Source: DATKRB01 sp963794215 (GTDB lineage: Bacteria; Actinomycetota; Acidimicrobiia; Acidimicrobiales; RAAP-2). From it: 64,000 nucleotides of DNA. The DNA is taken from assembly GCA_963794215.1 (NCBI GenBank), contig CAWCCQ010000004.1, forward strand, positions 186,001 to 250,000. Direction: 5' to 3'. The notes under the pieces are model-generated. The model saw only the letters and a list, made by a program, of their open reading frames with translations, had not been told where the DNA came from and made no database searches. Positions 22,848 through 31,277 of the stretch are shown here, one piece after another. Every line of letters starts with the position of its first letter. The stretch's first letter is position 1. A program made the position numbers and the translations under genes.

Positions 22848-22848
22848 C

Positions 22849-23145
22849 ATGGTCATCCCCCCCATTTCGCCGATTCCGCCGTTGCCAACGGCGGAAGCTC
22901 CAGCCGCTGCGGGCGCTCCCGCGGCGGGAGACTCGTTCTCCCAGGCGATCGGCAACGCGGTCGACTCGCTTCAGAACGCGCAGACAACGGCGTCGAGCGA
23001 CGAAGCACAGGCCGCCGCGGGTCAGGGCAACCTTGCCGACACGATGATCGCCGCGACCGAGGCGTCGTTGGACACACAGGTCTCCGACGCGCTCATCGAC
23101 AAAGCCGTCACGTCCTACAACAGCATCATGAGCATGACGTTCTAA
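22849..23145 (+). CDS. fliE: FliE, MS ring-rod junction protein
   Basis: 98 residues, the normal FliE size. A proline/alanine-rich start is followed by helices (SFSQAIGNAVDSLQNAQ) and the conserved C-terminal part DTMIAATEASLDTQVSDALI, ending in YNSIMSMTF, close to the family's Y-x-E-I-M-x-M-x-I end. FliE links the FliF ring to the rod and is needed early for export of rod proteins. It lies one base after flgC and seven bases before fliF, as in most flagellar operons. Confidence 0.92.
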   Translation: MVIPPISPIPPLPTAEAPAAAGAPAAGDSFSQAIGNAVDSLQNAQTTASSDEAQAAAGQGNLADTMIAATEASLDTQVSDALIDKAVTSYNSIMSMTF

Positions 23146-23152
23146 CGGCATC

Positions 23153-24718
23153 ATGGCCCTCGTTCCCGCCACCGAGCTCGCTCGTCTCCGCCAGGGCGCC
23201 CGCCGTTTCGCCACCGGGTTCACCCCGGGACAGCGCGCCGTCACCGCGTTGGTGGCCGTCGGGATCATTGGCGGGGCGGTGATCTTCATGTCGATGGCAG
23301 GAAAGCCGACCTACGCGCCGCTCTTCACGAACCTTCAGCCGTCGGATGCGGCCGCCATCACCCAGACCCTGGCCACGAACCACGTCCCTTACGAACTCCA
23401 AGACGGGGGTAGCACCATCTTGGTGCCACAGAACGACGTGGACCAAGAGCGCTTGGCGGCCGCGCAGGCCGGCTTGCCCGCATCGAGCACCGTCGGCCTC
23501 TCGATCCTCGACAAGGAGGGGCTGACGACCTCGCAACTGACCCAGCAAGCGGACTACCTCCGGGCCATCCAAGGTGAGCTCGAGCAGACCATCGACTCGA
23601 TCACCGGCGTCACGTCGTCCCAAGTGAACGTGGCACTCGCCGCCAATCAAAGCTTCGCCTTGCAGGACACCAATCCGAGCGGCGCCTCGGTGCTGGTCGA
23701 CCTCCAACCCGGCACGACCCTGACCGGGGGCCAGGTGTCCGCGATCGTCCACTTGGTCTCTTCGAGCGTCCCAGGACTCGCGGCGGGGGACGTGACCGTC
23801 GCGGACTCCAACGGCGACCTGTTGGCGGGTCCGGGCGTGACCGCCGGTGCGTCGAGCGGGAGCGGCGACACCGCCGCGTACGACGATGCCCAACAGGCCA
23901 AGGTCTTGGCGTATCTCACGTCGGTGCTCGGCCCGAACAACGCAGACGTCCAGGTGAACGCCGATCTTGACTACGACCAGGTGCAGACGACCACCCAGTC
24001 GATCCTCCCCGGACCCAAAGGACAGCCGGTCCTGGCGTGTACGAACACCCAGACCTCGAGCGAGACCTATTCGGGCTCAGGCTCTCCGCCGAGCGGTGCC
24101 GCCGGATCGACGGGCACCCCGACCATCTCGTCAACTGGCACCGGCAACTACTCATCTTCCTCGACCAACCAGACGTGCGAGGCGAGCACGCAGAGCCAGT
24201 CGGTCACCCAGGCGCCCGGCTCGGTGACCAACCAGTCTGTCGCCGTGCTGGTGAACTCCAAGGCCCTTCCCGAGGGTGTCTCGCTCAGCGCGTTACAGCA
24301 GGGAATCGCCGCCGCTGCGAACATCCGCACCGCTCGTGGCGACGTGCTGAGCGTTCACGAAGCTCCATTCGCGAAGAGCGCCGCTCTGTCGAGCTCCTCT
24401 TCAAAGGGCGGCTCGAGCGCTCTCTCGGAGGATGGAAAGCCGCTCGGAGCCTTCCTCCTCGTCGCCGCGGTGCTCTTCTTGTTGTGGCGGAACTCTAAGC
24501 GTGCCCGGCGCCAAGCGGTGCCGACGGACACGATGATCAGCTCGCTTGCCCTGCAACAGGCGATTGCCGAGTCAGCGGGCGACGGACCCCCGCTCGCCAT
24601 CGGCAGCCCGAGGCGCCCGCTCGAGATCGAGAACATTATCGACGACCAGCCAGAGGAGGTCGCCGATGTCTTGCGCGGCTGGTTGCAGTTGAAGGCTCCC
24701 TCCGAGAGCGCCTCGTGA
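23153..24718 (+). CDS. fliF: FliF, flagellar MS-ring protein
   Basis: 521 residues with two membrane helices: near the N-terminus (AVTALVAVGIIGGAVIFMSM, about residues 24-43) and near the C-terminus (GAFLLVAAVLFLLWRNSKRA). Between them are the ring-building motifs, including YAPLFTNLQPSDAAAITQTL, the cut-and-paste segment ALQAGLPASSTVGLSIL-like sequence, and RAIQGELEQTIDSITGVTSS. FliF forms the membrane ring that is the base for rotor and export gate. The cytoplasmic tail (IENIIDDQPEEVADVLRGWL) is the part that binds FliG. The stop overlaps the fliG start. Confidence 0.95.
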   Translation: MALVPATELARLRQGARRFATGFTPGQRAVTALVAVGIIGGAVIFMSMAGKPTYAPLFTNLQPSDAAAITQTLATNHVPYELQDGGSTILVPQNDVDQERLAAAQAGLPASSTVGLSILDKEGLTTSQLTQQADYLRAIQGELEQTIDSITGVTSSQVNVALAANQSFALQDTNPSGASVLVDLQPGTTLTGGQVSAIVHLVSSSVPGLAAGDVTVADSNGDLLAGPGVTAGASSGSGDTAAYDDAQQAKVLAYLTSVLGPNNADVQVNADLDYDQVQTTTQSILPGPKGQPVLACTNTQTSSETYSGSGSPPSGAAGSTGTPTISSTGTGNYSSSSTNQTCEASTQSQSVTQAPGSVTNQSVAVLVNSKALPEGVSLSALQQGIAAAANIRTARGDVLSVHEAPFAKSAALSSSSSKGGSSALSEDGKPLGAFLLVAAVLFLLWRNSKRARRQAVPTDTMISSLALQQAIAESAGDGPPLAIGSPRRPLEIENIIDDQPEEVADVLRGWLQLKAPSESAS

Positions 24719-25719
24719 CCGATCTCGGCATGGCTCAACGGGCGGCGGTTGTCCTCGCGCAGCTGGACGACGACCGAGCCCAGAAGCTCCTCAACAACAT
24801 GAGCGAGTCCGACGTCATCGCGATCATGGCGGAGATGGCGCGGCTGCCGATCCTCGGCGCTGAAGAGGTTCGACAAGTCGTGATGGAATTCGCTCGCGAG
24901 GCCGACGCGCTCTTGCAGGTGCGCCAGGGTGGTGCCGAGCTGGCGCAGCGGTGGCTCAGGGACCGGTTGGGCATGAGTAGGGCGAACGAAGTGATGTCCG
25001 AGCTCGATACGTTCCGCAGGGCACATCCGCTGGATTTCCTCAACCGCATCGACCCTCAGCAGATCGTCGGGTTCATCCGCGAGGAGCACCCCCAGACCGT
25101 GGCGCTGGTGCTGGCCAACATTCAGCATGAGCACGCCGCCCGGGTGATCGAGCGGCTGGATGAGGACCTGCGCATCGCCGTCGCCCGACGGATCGCGAAA
25201 ATGGCTCCGGTTCCCGCTGAAGTGATCAAGACCATTGCGACCGAGTTGGAATCTCGGCTCTCTGCGTTCGTCCGTTCAGGGGGAGTCTCGAGCGATGTCA
25301 ATGGCATCGCACGCGTCGTCGCATTGCTGAACAGCGCCGACCGTGCTGCCGAGCGGCAGATACTGGCCGGACTCGAGTCGGCCGACCCCGAGCTCGCCGA
25401 GCGAATCCGCAGTGAGATGTTCGTGTTCGACGACGTGATCCGACTCGATGAGCAGACCATGCAGATCGCTTTGCGCTCGGTGGTCATCAAGGATTTGGCC
25501 CTGGCGCTCAAGGGGAAGCCTGCCCACGTGGTGGAGAAGTTCACTGCCAACATCTCCGAGCGGGCGGCGGAGGACCTTGTCGAGACCATGTCCTCCCTCG
25601 GTCCGCAGCGGCTCTCGGCCGTTGAGGCGGCTGAGGCAATCATCGTAAAGGCGGTCCGTGAGTTGGCCGAGGCCGGGGAGATCGTGCTCGGGAGGGCAAG
25701 TGACGAACTTGTCGGCTAG
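24715..25719 (+). CDS. fliG: FliG, flagellar motor switch protein
   Basis: 334 residues starting at a GTG that overlaps the fliF stop. It has the N-terminal FliF-binding domain (AQRAAVVLAQLDDDRAQKLL), the middle domain with the family's EHPQ motif (GFIREEHPQTVALVLANIQH, about residues 121-140), and a C-terminal torque-generating domain with charged residues (VFDDVIRLDEQTMQIALRSV). FliG sits on the cytoplasmic face of the MS ring and contacts the stators. It lies between fliF and fliH, the conserved order. A promoter-like string inside its 3' end (25646-25673) was judged to be chance. Confidence 0.96.
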   Translation: MTDLGMAQRAAVVLAQLDDDRAQKLLNNMSESDVIAIMAEMARLPILGAEEVRQVVMEFAREADALLQVRQGGAELAQRWLRDRLGMSRANEVMSELDTFRRAHPLDFLNRIDPQQIVGFIREEHPQTVALVLANIQHEHAARVIERLDEDLRIAVARRIAKMAPVPAEVIKTIATELESRLSAFVRSGGVSSDVNGIARVVALLNSADRAAERQILAGLESADPELAERIRSEMFVFDDVIRLDEQTMQIALRSVVIKDLALALKGKPAHVVEKFTANISERAAEDLVETMSSLGPQRLSAVEAAEAIIVKAVRELAEAGEIVLGRASDELVG

Positions 25720-26383
25720 AACCGTGCGGGTCATCTCCGGAATGCCCGCGGGTTCTTATGCGCCGGCCTCGGTGGTCCTCGAAGCTGACGTGCTGGCGGC
25801 CTCGGGTCTTGCCGACGACTTGGTCGCCGAGTTGTTCGCAACTGCGCCCGAGGTGGCGGAAAGGGTGCGGCGCCTCGGGTTCGAGGAGGGATTCGGGGCT
25901 GCGCAAGCCGAGGGGGTCCGCGACGCGGCCGCGCAGCGCGACGCCGCTGTGGCCGCTGTGGCTGGTCGCCTCGCGGAAGTGGCAGCGGTGGTCGCCGTCG
26001 AACGTCAGGGCATCGTCGATGAGGTCGTGGGCGACTCTGTGGATCTGGCACTCGAGCTGTTGAGCGCCCTGGTCGGCCACGAGGTGACAAGCGGCAGGCC
26101 GATGGAGCGCGACGCGCTCGTCCGGGCACTCGCCATCGCGCCGATCGGCGAGGACCTGGTCGTGCGCCTTCCCCCTGACAGCGGGCTCAGTGACGACGAC
26201 GTGAGGACCCTTGTGCGTGGCACCACGGTGTCGGTGCACGTCGACCCGAGCATCGCGTCTGGCGGCTGCGTGGTGGAGGCCGGTCCGTGCCGCATCGACG
26301 CCCAGGTCGCCACCGCGATCGATCGCGTGCGCGAACAACTCGCCCGCCTACGATCCCCGAGCGCCATATTGCGCGCCCAATGA
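25700..26383 (+). CDS. fliH: FliH, negative regulator of the export ATPase
   Basis: About 227 residues. GTG 25700, overlapping the fliG end by 20 bases, was chosen; TTG 25709 has a better-spaced GGAGGG (25691-25696), and the frame opens even further upstream. The features are those of FliH: a variable start, an alanine-rich helical region with glycine-spaced residues (LGFEEGFGAAQAEGVRDAAA), and a C-terminal ATP-synthase-b/delta-like part with VHVDPSIASGGCVVEAG. FliH binds FliI and anchors it near the C ring. The stop overlaps the fliI start as ATGA. Confidence 0.88.
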   Translation: MTNLSARTVRVISGMPAGSYAPASVVLEADVLAASGLADDLVAELFATAPEVAERVRRLGFEEGFGAAQAEGVRDAAAQRDAAVAAVAGRLAEVAAVVAVERQGIVDEVVGDSVDLALELLSALVGHEVTSGRPMERDALVRALAIAPIGEDLVVRLPPDSGLSDDDVRTLVRGTTVSVHVDPSIASGGCVVEAGPCRIDAQVATAIDRVREQLARLRSPSAILRAQ

Positions 26384-27837
26384 GCGTTCTGCGGTCCCCC
26401 ACGTTGCGCGAGACACTGCGCCAGGCCGTGGTGCCGCGACGGACTGGCCGTGTGACCCGGTTGGTCGGCCTTCGCCTCGAAGTCGATGGGATCGACGCCG
26501 CGGTCAACGAGGCGGTCCATATCCGACGCTCGGACGGGTCGGTCCTCCCGGCGGAGGTTGTGGCGGTCCAAGATGGGACTCTGGCCTGCATGCCGCTGGG
26601 CGCGCTGACCGGCGTGCGCTATGGCGACCCGGTCGAAGCCCTCGGCCGGCCTCTGAGTGTCGGCGTCGGCCACGAGCTGCTCGGCCGAGTACTCGACGGG
26701 CTGGGTCACCCGCTCGATGCCGGGCCGCCCCTCCTCGAGTGCGAACAGGTCAGTCTCGACATCGACCCGCCCCATCCGCTTGCCCGGGCCATGGTGGACC
26801 AACAGCTCTCGCTCGGAGTTCGGGCCATCGACACGCTCATCCCCTGTGGACGCGGGCAGCGTCTGGGCATCTTTGCCGGTTCAGGGGTCGGCAAGTCCAG
26901 CCTGCTCTCGATGATCGCCCGGGGCACCGACGCGCAGGTGTCGGTCCTCGCCCTCATCGGCGAGCGCGGCCGCGAGGTCAACGAGTTCATCCACCGCGAT
27001 CTCGGTCCTGCGGGTCTGGCCCGTTCGGTGGTCGTGGTCGCCACATCGGACCAGCCGGCGCTCGTGCGTATACGGGCGGCGTTCACCGCTACGAGGATCG
27101 CCGAGTGGTTTCGTGACGACGGCATGGACGTTGTCTTGATGATGGACAGCCTCACGCGCTTCGCGATGGCCCAACGCGAGGTCGGGCTTTCCGCCGGGGA
27201 GCCTCCAGCGACGAGGGGGTACCCGCCTTCGGTGTTCTCGCTCCTACCGCGCCTATTGGAACGCGCCGGGGCCGGCGAGCGAGGCAGCATCACCGGGCTC
27301 TACACGGTCCTAGTGGAGGGGGACGATCTGAACGAGCCGATAGCCGACACGGCGCGTTCGATTCTCGACGGCCACATCGTGCTGTCCCGGCGTCTGGCGA
27401 CGTCGGGACACTTCCCGAGTATCGAGGTCCTCGACTCGGTGTCACGGGTGGCGCCAGCGATCTCCTCGGCTGAGCAACGCGAGCTGGTGCGCGAGCTCCG
27501 TCGGCTGATGGCGACCTACCGGGACGCGAAGGACCTGGTCGACGTCGGCGCCTACGCAAAGGGGGCTGACCCCCTCCTCGATCGGGCCATCGAGTTGAAA
27601 GACCTCATCGACGCCTTCCTCCGCCAGGACGTCTCATCGACGGTTCCGCCGGCGGAGGCATGGCGCTGGCTGTCTTCATTGCTAGCGAAGCCCGACCTCG
27701 AGCCGGCGCCTGTCGACGTAGTACCTGTGGGCCGAGTACCTGTCGGCCCAATACCTATCGGCGCAGCGGGCGTTCCCCTCCCGGCTGCGGCACTCGAAGA
27801 TTCCATCTCCGTCGAAGCTTCCAGCGAGGGTTCGTGA
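26380..27837 (+). CDS. fliI: FliI, flagellum-specific export ATPase
   Basis: 485 residues from ATG 26380, which overlaps the fliH stop; the longer open frame upstream is within fliH. Walker A is GSGVGKSS at about residues 167-174, the Walker B region is VLMMDSLTRFA, and ALIGERGREVNEF and TRGYPPSVFSLLPRLLERAG are typical of type III export ATPases. FliI is a hexamer homologous to F1-beta that helps unfold and deliver substrates to FlhA/FlhB. After the normal end (about residue 440) there is an extra tail with a degenerate repeat (VPVGRVPVGPIPIG) encoded by three 15-base units at about 27,720-27,765. Confidence 0.95.
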   Translation: MSVLRSPTLRETLRQAVVPRRTGRVTRLVGLRLEVDGIDAAVNEAVHIRRSDGSVLPAEVVAVQDGTLACMPLGALTGVRYGDPVEALGRPLSVGVGHELLGRVLDGLGHPLDAGPPLLECEQVSLDIDPPHPLARAMVDQQLSLGVRAIDTLIPCGRGQRLGIFAGSGVGKSSLLSMIARGTDAQVSVLALIGERGREVNEFIHRDLGPAGLARSVVVVATSDQPALVRIRAAFTATRIAEWFRDDGMDVVLMMDSLTRFAMAQREVGLSAGEPPATRGYPPSVFSLLPRLLERAGAGERGSITGLYTVLVEGDDLNEPIADTARSILDGHIVLSRRLATSGHFPSIEVLDSVSRVAPAISSAEQRELVRELRRLMATYRDAKDLVDVGAYAKGADPLLDRAIELKDLIDAFLRQDVSSTVPPAEAWRWLSSLLAKPDLEPAPVDVVPVGRVPVGPIPIGAAGVPLPAAALEDSISVEASSEGS

Positions 27838-28298
27838 AGCGGTACCGCTTCCGCCTCGAGGCGATTCTTCGGCTCCGCGTCGCTGAAGAAGAGCACGCCC
27901 GCGCCGTGCTCGGTCGCGCCGAGCGCCAACTGCACGCCGCCCTGGCGGCTCGCGATACCGAGCTCGCGCGCTACCGGTCCCTTCGACCCGCATTCGGACC
28001 CAGGGCCAGTGACGTGTTCCATCGGGAGGAGGCGGTGACCGGCTTGGCCGCCGCTACGTTGCGGGTGGCCGAGCGTGAGGTGGCCCTGGTGGCAGAGGCC
28101 GCAGCCCGGGCTCGCGTGGTGTGGTCCGAGGCAGCCCGCCGCGTCGCGATCCTCGAGCGTCTCGATGAGCGCCGTCGGGCCGAGCACGAAGACGAGGAAC
28201 GCCGCGCCGAGGTGGCGTTGGTCGACGACATCGTGACCGCGCGGTATGTGGCGAACGAGATCGAGCGTCACCGCGATCGGCAGGGAGTTTCTGGGTGA
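27834..28298 (+). CDS. fliJ: FliJ, flagellar export stalk protein
   Basis: 154 residues from a GTG that overlaps the fliI stop (GTGA). The start RYRFRLEAILRLRVAEEEHA is the FliJ pattern, and the rest is a long charged coiled coil rich in Arg, Glu and Ala. FliJ sits in the FliI hexamer like the gamma subunit of an F-type ATPase and links it to FlhA. The position after fliI supports the call. The open frame continues upstream inside fliI, but those residues do not fit the family. Confidence 0.88.
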   Translation: MKRYRFRLEAILRLRVAEEEHARAVLGRAERQLHAALAARDTELARYRSLRPAFGPRASDVFHREEAVTGLAAATLRVAEREVALVAEAAARARVVWSEAARRVAILERLDERRRAEHEDEERRAEVALVDDIVTARYVANEIERHRDRQGVSG

Positions 28299-29365
28299 CC
28301 GACACGCTATCGGGAATCGAGAGTTGGATCTCCCAGGTCGGCGCGACGCTGCAGAGCCTGCCCACGGCGCTCGAGCAGGCGGCCCCGACCGGCGGATTCG
28401 CAGCCGTGCTGTCGTCCGTACAGGGCATGCTCGAGGGATCCTCCGCTGCGTCTGGCGCTAGCGCGAGTGGCTCCAGCAGTGCAAGCGGCGCGTCACCTTC
28501 GGGGGCCGATGTGGTTGCCGAGGCTGAGAATTACTTGGGCGTGCCCTATCAATGGGGTGGCAGCACTCCAACGGGGTTCGACTGCTCGGGATTGGTTCAG
28601 TACGTGTACGCCCAACTCGGAGTCAGCCTGCCTCGAACGAGTGAGGAACAAGCGACGGCCGGTACCCCGGTAGCGAGTCTGGCCGATGCGCAGCCGGGCG
28701 ATCTCGTGTTCTTCGCCGGCAGCGACGGGACAGCGTCGTCGCCAGGTCATGTCGGGATCTACGTCGGCAACGGCCAGATGATCGACGCTCCCTACACTGG
28801 CGCCGCCGTCCGGATCGAGCCGGTGGGTAATCCACTAGCCATCCGTCGCGTGCTGCCGTCGCCGACGGACGAAGCAACCAACGACAGTTCCTCCTCGGCG
28901 AGCCTCATGGCCTCAATGGACGCCCCCGGCGCGCTGAGCCCCACCTCTGGCGGGGCCAGTGGGGCATCGTCAGCCCTATCCGGCGTGCCGGCCGCGTTGG
29001 CCCCACTGTTCGTCGCTGCAGCCGGCAATTATGACCTGCCGGCGACCCTCTTGGTCGCCGTGGCCCGACAGGAATCCAACTTCAACACCGAGGCGGTGAG
29101 CGGCGCGGGGGCCGAAGGGCTGATGCAACTCATGCCCCAGACCGCAGCCGCGCTCGGTGTCGACCCCATGGATCCGGCCCAAGCGGTGAACGGCGCCGCG
29201 CAAATTCTGTCGGGGTACCTCCGTCAGTACGGTTCGGTGCCCCTGGCGCTTGCGGCGTACAACGCCGGTCCCGGCGCGGTGGCCGAGTACGGGGGCGTAC
29301 CTCCCTATCCCGAGACCGAGCAGTATGTCTCGTCCATCATGGCGTCGCTGGGAGGCACTACGTGA
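28295..29365 (+). CDS. Dual peptidoglycan hydrolase: NlpC/P60 plus lytic transglycosylase
   Basis: 356 residues without an obvious signal peptide, so it is probably exported by the flagellar system. An N-terminal helical part is followed by a Ser/Gly/Ala linker, then an NlpC/P60 endopeptidase (about 72-188; PTGFDCSGLVQYVYAQLG with catalytic Cys97, and GHVGIYVG with His152). After a second linker comes an SLT-type transglycosylase (about 230-350; VAVARQESNFNTEAVSGAGA with catalytic Glu260, GLMQLMPQTA and ALAAYNAGPGAV). It takes the place of FlgJ or of a single transglycosylase in this operon and probably opens the wall for the rod. It overlaps both neighbours by four bases. Confidence 0.88.
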   Translation: MTDTLSGIESWISQVGATLQSLPTALEQAAPTGGFAAVLSSVQGMLEGSSAASGASASGSSSASGASPSGADVVAEAENYLGVPYQWGGSTPTGFDCSGLVQYVYAQLGVSLPRTSEEQATAGTPVASLADAQPGDLVFFAGSDGTASSPGHVGIYVGNGQMIDAPYTGAAVRIEPVGNPLAIRRVLPSPTDEATNDSSSSASLMASMDAPGALSPTSGGASGASSALSGVPAALAPLFVAAAGNYDLPATLLVAVARQESNFNTEAVSGAGAEGLMQLMPQTAAALGVDPMDPAQAVNGAAQILSGYLRQYGSVPLALAAYNAGPGAVAEYGGVPPYPETEQYVSSIMASLGGTT

Positions 29366-30744
29366 CCCCGCTGACACCCACGCCACCGTCGGCGACCGCG
29401 CCAGTGGGAACGGATGGTCCGGGGGACCTCCTCGCACCCGGTGCACCCCAGGGCGTCGACGGTGCGGGGTCGTTCCAACAGACGCTGCTAGAGACCTTGG
29501 GCGAACCGGCCTCCACGCTCCAAAACGAGAACCAGACAGGAACCCAGGTTCCGTCAAACGCGCCGATAGACCCGCCCGTCACCGTTGCGGGCGAGGGTGG
29601 AACTCCGGGCGCGCCAGACGCAGTAGGGCCCGACGACGACCCGGTGGCGCTCACCGGCGCCCCCAGCGGTGGCCGGAAACAACCTTCGAGCACAGCGAAC
29701 AAGACCAGCACGGCAAACAACGCGGGCACGGCAGGCTCGACGGGCGCGACCAGCGGACCGGCGCCCAATCGGGGTGGGGGTACGACGCGGAGCCCCAATG
29801 ACCAAGCCGCCGGGCTGCCGACGATCTGTGGGGTTGGCGTGACGCTTGGGCCCCTTGGCTCCCAGGTCGTGGCCGCCGACACCTTTGCCTCGAGCACCCG
29901 GCGGGCCGCTGGTGGAGTTACCGATCGGTCGTCGGTGCCGCCCGGCAGCTCCCTGGGCGGCGTGGCGACCGACAACGGTGCGTACACAACGGACAACAGT
30001 GCGCCCACGAGGTCCGTCGATCGAGGAGGACCCGACTCGTCGCTCGGGTCGGCCTCGGTTGCTTCGAAGGTCACCCAGGGAGCGACCTCGTCGTTCGTCA
30101 CTACCGCGGCGACCGGACGTGCCGATGGTCGGGCGCAGGATCGTCCAAGCGCGGATTCCGGCGGCGCCCGTGCTGCCCCGGCGACCACTCCGGCACCCGA
30201 CGGGCAGCTGGCTGCCGTGCCCACCGGTGGCGAGTCGCCCATCTCCGTGGCCGGATCGTCCCTCCACGCCGGCGTCTCGGAGGGCAACTCGACTTTCGAG
30301 ACATCCATGCCCGGCGTGGCCTCGCAACTGGTGAGCGTGATCTCGCCGTTGCGTGTCAGCAGCGACGGCACTCGGTCACTCACCGTCGCTCTCCACCCGG
30401 GCGACCTCGGGGATGTCCGAGTCACGGTCACGACGACGGATCAGGGCGTCGTGGTCCGGATGTCCGCGGCATCCGACGCGGGTCATGACGCGCTGCGTCA
30501 GAACCTCCCACAGCTCCAACAGCAGCTGACGAGTCATGGTCAGCGAGCGACGGTCGTGCTCGCTGACGCGGGGAGTGGCGATGCGCACCGGCAATCAGGA
30601 CAACTTGAATCCCCCGACTCGTCGAAGTTCTCTGACGGATCGCTCGATGCGGACGTGTCCGGACCCGACATCGCTCCCCAAGGCTCTGGACAGCCCGGGC
30701 GTGGCGACCCGGCAGGCACCCGACTATTGGATCTCCGACTGTGA
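29362..30744 (+). CDS. fliK: FliK, hook-length control protein
   Basis: 460 residues. About 320 residues of low-complexity Pro/Thr/Ser/Gly sequence are followed by the conserved FliK C-terminal domain (about 325-415): SLTVALHPGDLGDVRVTVTT, GVVVRMSAASDAGHDALRQN and LPQLQQQLTSHG. FliK is secreted during hook growth and triggers the FlhB substrate switch at the right hook length. The disordered N-terminal ruler is poorly conserved in all FliK proteins. It starts at GTG 29362, overlapping the previous stop, and lies before flgD and flgE, the proteins it controls. Confidence 0.88.
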   Translation: MTPLTPTPPSATAPVGTDGPGDLLAPGAPQGVDGAGSFQQTLLETLGEPASTLQNENQTGTQVPSNAPIDPPVTVAGEGGTPGAPDAVGPDDDPVALTGAPSGGRKQPSSTANKTSTANNAGTAGSTGATSGPAPNRGGGTTRSPNDQAAGLPTICGVGVTLGPLGSQVVAADTFASSTRRAAGGVTDRSSVPPGSSLGGVATDNGAYTTDNSAPTRSVDRGGPDSSLGSASVASKVTQGATSSFVTTAATGRADGRAQDRPSADSGGARAAPATTPAPDGQLAAVPTGGESPISVAGSSLHAGVSEGNSTFETSMPGVASQLVSVISPLRVSSDGTRSLTVALHPGDLGDVRVTVTTTDQGVVVRMSAASDAGHDALRQNLPQLQQQLTSHGQRATVVLADAGSGDAHRQSGQLESPDSSKFSDGSLDADVSGPDIAPQGSGQPGRGDPAGTRLLDLRL

Positions 30745-30769
30745 TCATCGACGAGAAGGGAGGCATGCC

Positions 30770-31189
30770 ATGACTATCGGCGTCACTGGTGTCGAATCCT
30801 CGGACGCCAGCAGTTCGAGCGCGGCGGCGACCTCGACCAGCTCGGCTAGCCAACTGAGTAATCCTCAACTCTTTCTGCAGCTGCTCATCGCAGAGCTGCA
30901 GAACCAGGACCCGACCGATCCGACCGATCCGAGCCAGATCATGCAACAGACGTCGGAGCTCTCCCAGATGGAAGCCGTCAACTCCATGAGCTCGGCCATC
31001 ACGCAGGAAGAGTCGGCGGCCCAGGCGAACGAGGCGACCGGCCTGATCGGGAAGTCGGTCACGGCCACTGTCTCGGGAGCGTCCATGACAGGCGCGGTTA
31101 CCGGTGTCTCGTTCGACTCGAGTGGTAATCCGACCCTCGACGTCGGGGGGACCTCGGTGCCGCTGACGTCGATCACCAATGTGAGCTGA
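30770..31189 (+). CDS. flgD: FlgD, hook cap / hook assembly scaffold
   Basis: 139 residues from ATG 30770, preceded by GAAGGGAGG (30754-30762); an open frame upstream lies within fliK. The conserved N-terminal FlgD motif is complete: FLQLLIAELQNQDPTDPTDP, then QTSELSQMEAVNSM. The protein has only part of the later domain (GLIGKSVTATVSGASMTGAV) and lacks the larger Tudor/FnIII-like region of 220-residue enterobacterial FlgD, as in other short Gram-positive forms. FlgD caps the growing hook and is shed afterwards. Followed by flgE. Confidence 0.92.
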   Translation: MTIGVTGVESSDASSSSAAATSTSSASQLSNPQLFLQLLIAELQNQDPTDPTDPSQIMQQTSELSQMEAVNSMSSAITQEESAAQANEATGLIGKSVTATVSGASMTGAVTGVSFDSSGNPTLDVGGTSVPLTSITNVS

Positions 31190-31277
31190 GCACCTGAACC
31201 GGCGGGCGATTTGGGTCCGGGATACCCGACGACACCTGCGGCTACTACCTCGAACGACAAGGAAACAGGAGAACCAC

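Noticed and set aside
25646..25673. TAAA-N16-GCCGAGGC inside the 3' end of fliG, a possible promoter for fliH
   Set aside because: Only five of eight -10 positions match and it lies in conserved coding sequence; fliH overlaps fliG and needs no promoter.
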